A stretch of 64,000 bases of DNA from [Scytonema hofmanni] UTEX 2349. GTDB taxonomy: Bacteria > Cyanobacteriota > Cyanobacteriia > Cyanobacteriales > Nostocaceae. Of the stretch, positions 9,775 to 17,434 are shown one piece after another; positions within the stretch are counted from its first letter, which is position 1, and each line of letters opens with the position of its first letter. A program made the position numbers and the translations under genes. The notes beneath the pieces were generated by a model, which made no database searches, was not told the DNA's origin, and worked only from the letters and a program-made list of their open reading frames with translations. The stretch spans positions 4,880,738-4,944,737 of the forward strand of contig NZ_KK073768.1 of the NCBI RefSeq assembly GCF_000582685.1, in the 5' to 3' direction.

Positions 9775-11529
9775 TTAAAACCCATATTCTTCACGAAGTT
9801 GTTCATAGTCCCACACCTCAATGTCTTCGTATTGAGAGTGAACCGTTTCTGTAGATTCCACTTCATCTGGTTCAACTATTTGAGAAGGCAAGGATTCTCT
9901 ATTACTTTCATCAACAGCAGCAGATCGCAAAACAGTCTGTTCCAATTTTTGACGCTCCTTACGGCTTTTCTTGGTAGCGACAAGAGCATCGCGGTCAACA
10001 ACTTCTTGCAATAATGATTGGTTACTGATAGTTTTCCCTGCGGTACGGAGTCTGCGACTTGCTGCCTCAGCCTCATCTAATGCCAGTTGCTCTGTCTCCA
10101 AACCTTGAGCGTGAGCGCGAGTCAGAAATACTTCCTGATTGTTTTCCTGGCGATAAACCAAAATTGTTGTAATGTCTCTGGGGTCAAACCTTAAGTTGAC
10201 AGTTTCTCCGGCATAACCTGCCAAATATTCCCCCCGATACATTAAATTCTGAAACTGCAAACAACCACCTCTTTGCACAGTGCGCCGTGACTGCTTCATT
10301 AAACAAATATCCAAATCTCGTTCTGGTATTGGTACTGGCACTGTAGGCAATCCTGCTTCCCAACGCTCAAAGCGCGTTTGGTCGCCCATCCGCGCATCAA
10401 TACTTTGGTTGTAACGATCTACGATGTAACGCACAAGTAACTGTTCTAGTTCTCGCAAAGTAAGTCTTGCGTCCTTCTCTGCATCTTCTGGGCGTTCCTG
10501 CACATTAGATCCGGTGTACCCAGGAAGCGTTGAAAATAGTTGGTCATTTAATGTTTTGAAGGGACGTTCTACTACTCCACCTTCAGAAGGGCGATCGCGT
10601 AAATGACAGACAAATCCCAATTGCGCCCCAATCTGACTCAAGTGGTTAGAGCGAAAGTCTTTACCGCCATCAGTATAAAAATGTTCTGGTTTTCCATAGG
10701 TTCCCCACTCACAATGCAGTTTGTACTCGGAACCGTAACGCTTTGGTAGAATTGCATGGCGTAACGCTAATGCTACTACCCCAGAACTGGGTGCATCAAA
10801 GCCCAAGTTGATACCCATAATGCAACGAGAGTAAGTATCAATTACTGTTGTTAGCCAGGGACGACTTAAAATTTCACCATGTTGATCTACCAGCAACACA
10901 TCCACGCGGGTATGGTCACATTGCCAAACATGGTTACTGTAATCAACCGATAAATCTTTTCCTTCACGGGTTTTAACCGAAAGCGTAGTTCCTCTCCAAC
11001 CAGGACTGCGGATACTCTTGGCTTTTTGTTGCTTTTCCAAAATGGGTGCTAATACCCGTAACACGGTTTTGTAATTGGGCGGCTTAGAGTCTTTTAATTC
11101 ACGGGCTTTAGCCTCGACTCTGAGAGCAACTTGTTTAGGGGTCATACGTTTACTTCCCTTGTTACCCTCCTTGTAGGTTTTGGTAATGAAGTTTTCCCAA
11201 AACTCACCAATGCGGTGTTTTCCTTTATCAGCCCTACTTGTTTGAGTGAGTCCGACTAAGCCATCTTGTTCCCAGTTTTTCACCAACCTTTGTACCGTTC
11301 GCAACGATACATTTAGTTTCTCTGCTGCTTCCCGCAACTTTTGCCCATAAGTTGTGCGATCGCAGGGTTCCAGTAAACTTTGGATTACCTCTAGCTTTAC
11401 TTGGGCTTCCTCTGAGAGTTGTGTGGCAATTACATTCTTCTCAAGAGTTGTAGCACTTTCTCCTAGTAAGCCTTCCATAGGAATTGCCAAGGGATGAACA
11501 GCTAAATCAGGATTTTGCTGACTGTTCAT
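9775..11529 (-). CDS. tnsB: TnsB DDE transposase of V-K CAST
   Basis: 584 aa. N-terminal helix-turn-helix DNA-binding region (residues ~40-170, with SLRTVQRLVKNWEQDG), rve/DDE catalytic core with D205 (QCDHTRVD), D287 (YTDGGKDF) and E321 (GGVVERPFKTL), a Mu-type C-terminal beta-barrel, and an acidic tail that in this family contacts TnsC. It carries out strand transfer at the transposon ends; with no TnsA, cut-out is expected to be incomplete and to give cointegrates. ATG at 11529 follows an AT-rich leader without a clear Shine-Dalgarno sequence. A sigma70-like promoter overlapping a TnsB site lies just upstream. Confidence 0.96.
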   Translation of the reverse strand: MNSQQNPDLAVHPLAIPMEGLLGESATTLEKNVIATQLSEEAQVKLEVIQSLLEPCDRTTYGQKLREAAEKLNVSLRTVQRLVKNWEQDGLVGLTQTSRADKGKHRIGEFWENFITKTYKEGNKGSKRMTPKQVALRVEAKARELKDSKPPNYKTVLRVLAPILEKQQKAKSIRSPGWRGTTLSVKTREGKDLSVDYSNHVWQCDHTRVDVLLVDQHGEILSRPWLTTVIDTYSRCIMGINLGFDAPSSGVVALALRHAILPKRYGSEYKLHCEWGTYGKPEHFYTDGGKDFRSNHLSQIGAQLGFVCHLRDRPSEGGVVERPFKTLNDQLFSTLPGYTGSNVQERPEDAEKDARLTLRELEQLLVRYIVDRYNQSIDARMGDQTRFERWEAGLPTVPVPIPERDLDICLMKQSRRTVQRGGCLQFQNLMYRGEYLAGYAGETVNLRFDPRDITTILVYRQENNQEVFLTRAHAQGLETEQLALDEAEAASRRLRTAGKTISNQSLLQEVVDRDALVATKKSRKERQKLEQTVLRSAAVDESNRESLPSQIVEPDEVESTETVHSQYEDIEVWDYEQLREEYGF

Positions 11530-11561
11530 AATATAAAACTTTTTTATAAAAACATATTGTT

Positions 11562-11590
11562 ATTCTATCTATATACAAAGCGACAGTCAA
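11562..11590 (-). promoter_or_regulatory. Predicted tnsB promoter overlapping a TnsB-binding repeat
   Basis: On the minus strand a -35 box TTGACT (11590-11585), a 17-base spacer and a -10 box TAGAAT (11567-11562) lie about 33 bases upstream of the tnsB ATG. The -35 box is inside the innermost TnsB repeat (11581-11598), so bound TnsB should compete with RNA polymerase. Confidence 0.65.
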
Positions 11591-11791
11591 TTTGTCATTA
11601 TGAAAATACACAAAAGCTTTTTCCTATCTTGCAAAGCGACAGCTAATTTGTCACAATCACGGACAACGACATCTATTTTGTCACTGCAAAGAGGTTATGC
11701 TAAAACTGCCAAAGCGCTATAATCTATACTGTATAAGGATTTTACTGATGACAATAATTTGTCACAACGACATATAATTAGTCACTGTACA
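11575..11791 (-). repeat. CAST left end with five TnsB-binding repeats
   Basis: Plus-strand repeats with consensus near CGACAnnnAATTTGTCAC are at 11581-11598, 11637-11654, 11667-11684, 11749-11765 (TGACA variant) and 11768-11785. The last abuts the terminal TGTACA (11786-11791). Two of the inner copies are preceded by the same CAAAG. Reading from the end, the element begins TGTACAGTGACTAATTATAT, in keeping with V-K CAST ends. A 5-bp target duplication would be CGTAG (11792-11796), but the partner copy is outside the window. Confidence 0.88.
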
Positions 11792-12405
11792 CGTAGAGAC
11801 GTAGCAATGCTACCTCTCTACAATGGTTTTGGGCAACACATAATAAATGTAAAGACGTTCCGGCGGAACGTCTCTACGAGGGTAGGTAGATTTTTGTTAC
11901 TGTGTCAAATTATACTTTATATCAAATATAATTACGAGCGATCGCATTTTAAATCTCAAAAAACAATAAAAACATCTATCAAGAATTCCTTCATTATTGT
12001 TAACAATAAGTAAAGTTAATTTTTATTAAGTTTAGTTTATATTTTTTTGAATACAAAAAAATATTTAAGTATTAATACTGCAAGTTACCAGTTGGAACTT
12101 GTGCTTGAAGACATTATTGGGTTACGCCCATAGGTCATTTACTTATAGGTGACTGCTTTTATTTAGTCTTTACATTTTTTGTGATTATTCTCAAAGAATG
12201 TTTGTTAATCTCAGGTAAGTAAATTAACACTCTTAGTAAGATTAAGTAGAAAACCTTCCTACCATTCAGCTTTGCCACAAACCTGTGCTTGCGATGTTTG
12301 TCTTTTAAGCTACAACAGTTATGATATCTAATATTTGATTAAAATTGTCAAACCTCTGTACAATTTTAGATTAAATGTATCGAAGTTATCCCTAGTAAAA
12401 GTAAA
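11792..12405. other. Intergenic region between CAST end and taxis operon
   Basis: No convincing gene. It holds two palindromic repeats of the GTAGAGACG family (11793-11821, core AGCAATGCT; 11851-11876, core TTCCGGCGGAA) and then AT-rich DNA that must contain the taxis promoter. I could not identify the promoter with confidence. No tRNA gene is visible next to the CAST end. Confidence 0.6.
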
Positions 12406-13467
12406 ATGAGCACAATTCCTATAGGTAGCTACAAGTTTTCCCAGAAACTACACCCGCTATCTCTGTTAGCACAACTAACCAGTCGGCGTGCTACAGGGTG
12501 CTTACGGATATTTACCGGGACTGTTTCTTGGTCAATCTATCTAGAGGACGGTAAACTTACTTACGCCTCTTATTCAGAGAAGTTATTTGATCGGCTAGAT
12601 AACCACTTACAACAGTTGAGTCAGCAAATTCCGGCTCTCAACAGTGCGACAGCTATGCAGATGCGGCTGATGTTTGAACCGAAGGGAGAAAATCAGCCAA
12701 TATCAGATGCAGATTATCAAGCTATTTGCTGGTTAGCCAATCAAGCTCATATCACTTCTTCACAAGCAGGAATGCTGATAGAGAACTTGGCTAAAGAAGT
12801 ACTGGAGTTATTTCTGACCTTAAAAGAAGGAAGTTATGAGTTTAGTGCTGAGAATAGCTTAAATCAACTGCCAAAATTCTGTAGCTTGGATTTGCGGTTG
12901 TTAGTCGAACATTGTCAAAAGCAATTGAGAAGTCAGCAAAATAGCCAGTTACCACTTCCAGCACCAGGAAAAACGCAAGTGGAAAAAGCAACCAGACTGC
13001 CGCAATCTCAAATGCAGCTTGGGCAACCATTGCCTCATCAAAGCAATTTTGATAGTCAAGATACTAACAATAATAAAATGCAAGGGCAAACTGCTAGCAA
13101 ACAACTGTATAGAGTTGCCTGCATTGATGATAGCCAAACAGTCTTAAATTCCATCAAGAACTTTTTGGACGAGAACACGTTTTCAGTTGTTCTGATTAAC
13201 GATCCGGTGAAAGCATTGATGCAAATACTTCGCAGCAAGCCCGATTTGATATTATTAGATGTGGAAATGCCGAATTTAGACGGTTATGAGTTATGTTCTT
13301 TGTTGCGGAGGCATTCAGCATTCAAAAATACACCTATCATTATGGTGACGGGCAGAACAGGATTTATAGATAGAGCCAAGGCAAAGATGGTTAGGGCATC
13401 AGGCTATTTAACTAAGCCTTTTACTCAACCAGAATTGCTGAAAATGGTGTTTAAACATATTAGTTAG
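12406..13467 (+). CDS. PatA-type response regulator (PATAN + receiver domain)
   Basis: 353 aa. N-terminal PATAN/DUF4388 domain (~10-190, beginning with HPLSLLAQLTSRRATGCLRI), a Gln/Pro-rich linker, and a C-terminal receiver domain (~235-353). Acidic pair in CIDDSQTVL, phospho-acceptor D285 in LLDVEMPNLDGYEL, and the TGRT and YLTKPF switch residues are all present. It is the first gene of a five-gene taxis operon and corresponds to the PatA-like PixG/PilG/HmpA position in other cyanobacteria. Such regulators control type IV pilus polarity and activity. Confidence 0.92.
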   Translation: MSTIPIGSYKFSQKLHPLSLLAQLTSRRATGCLRIFTGTVSWSIYLEDGKLTYASYSEKLFDRLDNHLQQLSQQIPALNSATAMQMRLMFEPKGENQPISDADYQAICWLANQAHITSSQAGMLIENLAKEVLELFLTLKEGSYEFSAENSLNQLPKFCSLDLRLLVEHCQKQLRSQQNSQLPLPAPGKTQVEKATRLPQSQMQLGQPLPHQSNFDSQDTNNNKMQGQTASKQLYRVACIDDSQTVLNSIKNFLDENTFSVVLINDPVKALMQILRSKPDLILLDVEMPNLDGYELCSLLRRHSAFKNTPIIMVTGRTGFIDRAKAKMVRASGYLTKPFTQPELLKMVFKHIS

Positions 13468-13544
13468 CTGATAATTGAATAAGGAGTAAAAATTAGAAAA
13501 AGTAACTTTAATAGTCCCAAATTACTTTTTTAGGAGATTTAGTA

Positions 13545-13922
13545 GTGAGTCTAACTTTGATTGGCACAATTCTGATTGTTGAAGATTCCCCCAGTGAATT
13601 GGAATTAATGAGCCATTATCTGAACGAGAGTGGTTACAACGTGATAAAAGCAAGTGGTGCAAAAGAAGCTTTAGAAAAAGCTATGTCAGAAGAACCGGAC
13701 ATCATTGTTACCGATGTAGTAATGCCGGGAATGAGCGGGTTTGAATTGTGCCGTTCTCTCAAAAGAAATCCCGTTACTCAAAAAGTACCGATAGTGATTT
13801 GCAGTTCTAAAAATCAGGAAATTGATCGATTGTGGGCAATGAGACAAGGTGCTGATGCCTATGTAACTAAACCGTATACTCGCGAACAACTTTTGCGAGC
13901 GATTAAATCAGTAGCGATTTGA
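13545..13922 (+). CDS. CheY-like response regulator (PixH/PilH/HmpB position)
   Basis: 125 aa, a single receiver domain. Acidic pair in VEDSPSELEL, phospho-acceptor D57 in VTDVVMPGMSGFEL, and the C-terminal YVTKPYTREQLL lysine motif are present. It starts with GTG at 13545 behind TAGGAGATTT, a clear ribosome site, and is followed four bases later by cheW. Confidence 0.93.
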   Translation: MSLTLIGTILIVEDSPSELELMSHYLNESGYNVIKASGAKEALEKAMSEEPDIIVTDVVMPGMSGFELCRSLKRNPVTQKVPIVICSSKNQEIDRLWAMRQGADAYVTKPYTREQLLRAIKSVAI

Positions 13923-13926
13923 ATCA

Positions 13927-14424
13927 ATGAATAGTTCAAAGACTATACTTTCTAGCAAAGAAGCTCAAAATAACTTAGGAGATGGCTATCTTAGGTTTCA
14001 ATTAAATCGCCAGACGGCTGCTGTATTATCAATGAAACACACGCAAGAAGCGATTGTTGTTTCTGTTGAGTCTGTAGCTGCCATGCCCAGTATGCCAGCT
14101 TGCGTACTGGGATTGATGAATTGGCGCAGTCGGATAGTTTGGGCAGTTGATTTGTCAAAAATGCTGAATCTAGAAAGCCTAGATTATAGACTGCGGCAAT
14201 ACAATGTAATAATTATTCGAGTGGAAACAGTGCTTTTAGGTTTAGTGGTGCAAGAAATCACAGGTACCACCAAATTTACGCCGGATGAAATCCACTCTCC
14301 TGTAGGACAAGTAGCATCTAGCTTAGTTCCCTATTTACGTGGATGTTTTGTGCAACACAAAGAAATCTTGCTGGTACTAGATGCACAGGCAATAGTCCAG
14401 TCTTCGGTTCTTCGTAATGATTAG
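13927..14424 (+). CDS. CheW-like coupling protein
   Basis: 165 aa. A CheW fold with the hallmark MPACVLGLMNWRSRIVWAVDLS and a C-terminal QEILLVLDAQAIVQS strand. It links the methyl-accepting protein encoded next to the CheA encoded after it (PixI/PilI/HmpC position). Confidence 0.92.
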   Translation: MNSSKTILSSKEAQNNLGDGYLRFQLNRQTAAVLSMKHTQEAIVVSVESVAAMPSMPACVLGLMNWRSRIVWAVDLSKMLNLESLDYRLRQYNVIIIRVETVLLGLVVQEITGTTKFTPDEIHSPVGQVASSLVPYLRGCFVQHKEILLVLDAQAIVQSSVLRND

Positions 14425-14486
14425 GGTGTACTACTAAAAGAACGGATTTTTGGTGTTTAGATAAACCTATTCAAGCAAATTACTTT

Positions 14487-17327
14487 ATGTTTAATAAAAC
14501 TGATTCGGCTCAGAGCAGTGATGCTGAAAAAAGCCCATCGTTTATTTCGTCTGAAGTTTCCGAAGAAAAAGTCACCGATAGTAACATACCACCATTGAAA
14601 GACGATCGCCCATCGCCAAAAAATGCCAATTCTCCCTTACAGCGTGCTAATCGTGCTTTCAATCGCCTCAATTTGCGATCTAAAGCTACAATTTTGGCGA
14701 TCGCGATCAGCACACTGCCAGTATTAGGTATTGGTGGTTTAGCTTATCAGATTGCCAGCCAATCGATAAGTAACAAAATTTCCGCCCTCCAACAAGCCGA
14801 AGCTGATGGCTTGGCAGATAAAGTAAACCGTTTCATGATTGAACGGTATAGCGATATTCAAGTGCTGGCTAGTTTGCCCATTTTGACAAATTCCAGCGTC
14901 AGGGGAATTACAACTCAACAAGATAAACAAGCACTATTAAACAAGATTGTCGAGAGTTATAAAGTCTATGACAGCATTGCTGTGTTTGACTTAAATGGTG
15001 CGCCGATTTTACAATCCCAAGGAGAACCACTCACCAACCATAGCGATCGCGATTACTTTCAATCGGTATTAAAAAGCGATCGCCCATTAATTAGCCAACC
15101 ACAAGTATCTAAAAATACAAGAATAAATAGTGTTTTCACTGTTGCCCCGGTGAAAGATGTCGTCACAGGGCAAACCATCGCCATAGTTAGAGCGCGGATG
15201 CCGGTAAAAAATTTAGAAGAGATAATTAAAAATTACGCTCTTGCAGGGCAAGAATATCATTTAATTGATGCCTCTGGGAAATTTTTCATGTCTTCGCAAA
15301 CCAAGCAAGTAGGTAGAGAAGCAAGAATAAATTTTCCCGGCTTGGCGAAACTACAAGCCGCAAAAAAAGAAGCCACATTCAAAACAGTTAACCAAATTAA
15401 TAATAAAGAACAGCTAGTTAGCTATGCTGCCGAAAACCTCAACGGTTTGCCAGATTTAAAATGGCAAGTAATTTTGGCTACAGATACAGCAACGGCATTG
15501 GCACCGCAAAGAGACTTACTTCTGACTATATTAGGTGGGACGGTATTAACAACATTGTTGGCGTCTGTGTTTGCAACTTGGTTAGCTAAACGTGCCACAC
15601 AACCAATTTTGAATGCGACTCAGACAGTAGCAAGGCTGGGACAAGGTGAACTCAATACCCGTTTAGAGATAGACTCAGAAGATGAACTCGGCGAATTGGG
15701 TGAAAATATTAATTTGATGGCAGAGCAATTACAGTTGTTGTTAAAAGAACAAGAACTGGATGCAGAACGAGCAAAAATAATTACAGAAATTACTTTGCGG
15801 ATTCGCCGAAATCTCAAAACCGAAGATATTTTTAAAACAGCAGTCAGAGAAGTTCGCTCGTGTTTGAGAAGCGATCGCGTAGTTATTTATGCCTTAGATC
15901 GCAGCACTTGGGATGGAATAGTCGTTGCCGAATCGGTTGCGTCCGGTTATCCGAAAATGATGGGAGTGCAAATCGACGATCCATGTTTTCGCGATCGCCA
16001 TGTAGAAGCTTATAAAGATGGAAGAGTGCGAGTGATCGCCAACATTTATCAAGAGCCAAGCTTGCAAAATGCAAACTGTTACATTAAAATGTTGGAAAAA
16101 TTTTCCGTCAAGGGAAGTTTAATCTCACCAATGATTAGAGACGGGCAATTGATGGGTTTAATGATTACTCATCAATGTGATAGCCCCCGTTTTTGGCAAC
16201 AAGCAGAAATTGATTTCTTTAAGCAGGTAGCCACTCAAGTTGGCTATGCTCTAGAACAAGCAAAACTTTTAGAGGAAGTAGAACAAGGTAGACACAAGGC
16301 AGAACAAGGTTCTGAAGATGAACGCCATCAAAAAGAAGCTTTGCAAATGCAACTTCTTGAACTACTAGGGGAAGTAGAAGGTGCAGCCAGCGGAGATTTG
16401 ACAGTGCGAGCTGATGTCACCACCGGGGAAATTGGCACCGTCGCCGACTTTTTCAACTCCATCGTTGAAAATTTGCGATTGATTGTTACCCAAGTTAAAC
16501 AAGCGGCTTATCAAGTCAACACTGCGATTGGTTCTAACCAAGGAGCAATGCGGGAACTGGCAGAAGATGCTATAATGCAAGCCTCAGAAATCAATCGCAC
16601 CTTAGATGCTGTTGATCAAATGACCTATTCCATACAATATGTAGCCGAAAACGCCCAACAAGCCGCGAAGGTTGCTCAAAATGCTTCGCACACCGCCAAA
16701 AAGAGCGGCAAAGCAATGGATATGACAGTGCAGAATATCTTAAAATTGCGGGAAACAGTAGGCGAAACAGCGAAAAAAGTCAAGCGTTTGGGAGAATCTA
16801 CCCAACAAATTTCCCGCGTAGTATCTTTGATTAATCAAATCGCCATGCAAACCAACTTACTTGCCATCAACGCCGGCATAGAAGCAGCGCGTGCGGGGGA
16901 TGAAGGTCAAGGTTTTGCTGTAGTTGCGGAAGAAGTAGGTGAATTAGCTGCCCGAAGTGCAGCGGCAACAAAAGAAATTGAACAAATTGTCGAGAACATT
17001 CAAAGAGAAACTAGCGAAGTTGTGCAAGCGATGGAAGTGGGAACTGCCCAAGTTGTAGAAGGAACCCGAATTGTTGAAGATGCTAAAAGCAGCTTGAGTC
17101 AAATATTGGATGTTTCGCGCCAAATTGATTCTTTGGTGCAGTCGATTTCCACCGCTACCACATCCCAGGTAGAAACCTCCCAAGCTGTCAGCCAGTTGAT
17201 GAGAGGAATTGCTTTAGTTTCAGAGCGAACCAGCTATTCTTCGCGGCAAGTTTCTGATTCTTTGCAACAAACTGCGGTGATTTCCCAAGAGTTACAGGAA
17301 ACTGTTGAAACTTTCAAAGTGGATTAG
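14487..17327 (+). CDS. Methyl-accepting taxis protein with dCache, HAMP, GAF and MCP signalling domains
   Basis: 946 aa. Disordered cytosolic N-terminus (1-62), TM1 (~67-89), periplasmic dCache-like sensor (~95-340), TM2 (~344-368), HAMP, GAF (~430-595), second HAMP, and MCP signalling domain (~690-946) with the hairpin tip containing QIAMQTNLLAINAGIEAARA. The GAF has a DPCF sequence at 498-501 (the DXCF cysteine of some cyanobacteriochromes) and Cys531, which aligns with the canonical bilin cysteine but is followed by Tyr instead of His. A single GAF fits the PilJ/HmpD type better than multi-GAF PtxD receptors. Bilin binding is possible but unproven. Confidence 0.92.
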   Translation: MFNKTDSAQSSDAEKSPSFISSEVSEEKVTDSNIPPLKDDRPSPKNANSPLQRANRAFNRLNLRSKATILAIAISTLPVLGIGGLAYQIASQSISNKISALQQAEADGLADKVNRFMIERYSDIQVLASLPILTNSSVRGITTQQDKQALLNKIVESYKVYDSIAVFDLNGAPILQSQGEPLTNHSDRDYFQSVLKSDRPLISQPQVSKNTRINSVFTVAPVKDVVTGQTIAIVRARMPVKNLEEIIKNYALAGQEYHLIDASGKFFMSSQTKQVGREARINFPGLAKLQAAKKEATFKTVNQINNKEQLVSYAAENLNGLPDLKWQVILATDTATALAPQRDLLLTILGGTVLTTLLASVFATWLAKRATQPILNATQTVARLGQGELNTRLEIDSEDELGELGENINLMAEQLQLLLKEQELDAERAKIITEITLRIRRNLKTEDIFKTAVREVRSCLRSDRVVIYALDRSTWDGIVVAESVASGYPKMMGVQIDDPCFRDRHVEAYKDGRVRVIANIYQEPSLQNANCYIKMLEKFSVKGSLISPMIRDGQLMGLMITHQCDSPRFWQQAEIDFFKQVATQVGYALEQAKLLEEVEQGRHKAEQGSEDERHQKEALQMQLLELLGEVEGAASGDLTVRADVTTGEIGTVADFFNSIVENLRLIVTQVKQAAYQVNTAIGSNQGAMRELAEDAIMQASEINRTLDAVDQMTYSIQYVAENAQQAAKVAQNASHTAKKSGKAMDMTVQNILKLRETVGETAKKVKRLGESTQQISRVVSLINQIAMQTNLLAINAGIEAARAGDEGQGFAVVAEEVGELAARSAAATKEIEQIVENIQRETSEVVQAMEVGTAQVVEGTRIVEDAKSSLSQILDVSRQIDSLVQSISTATTSQVETSQAVSQLMRGIALVSERTSYSSRQVSDSLQQTAVISQELQETVETFKVD

Positions 17328-17434
17328 TCATTAGTCCTGCCGTCAAAGTGCGATACTCCTTTGGATTCGCTTCGCGATCGCACTAATGACTTGCGTGACT
17401 GTTGATTGTTTACTATTGACTATGGATAAAAAGT

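Larger units (their letters stand above)
1..11791 (-). mobile_element. Type V-K CRISPR-associated (Tn7-like) transposon, left-end portion; element continues beyond base 1
   Basis: The outer terminus is at 11791, where a TGTACA end is followed inward by five TnsB-type repeats, then tnsB, tnsC and tniQ in one operon. There is no tnsA, as in V-K CASTs. TnsB (584 aa, DDE at D205/D287/E321), TnsC (276 aa) and TniQ (167 aa) agree in length, and as far as I recall almost residue for residue, with the Scytonema hofmannii CAST (ShCAST). In such elements cargo sits between tniQ and cas12k; here that space holds the plus-strand CHAT module. Cas12k, tracrRNA, the CRISPR array and the right end are not in the window, so the RNA-guided part is inferred. 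No right-end repeats were seen in bases 1-54, so the window starts inside the element. Confidence 0.85.

Noticed and set aside
11792..11900. A tRNA gene as CAST attachment site
   Set aside because: The hairpins here are palindromic repeats; no cloverleaf, anticodon arm or T-loop motif could be found.
11759..12013. 84-aa plus-strand open frame across the CAST end
   Set aside because: It begins inside a TnsB repeat and runs through two palindromes; composition is not protein-like.
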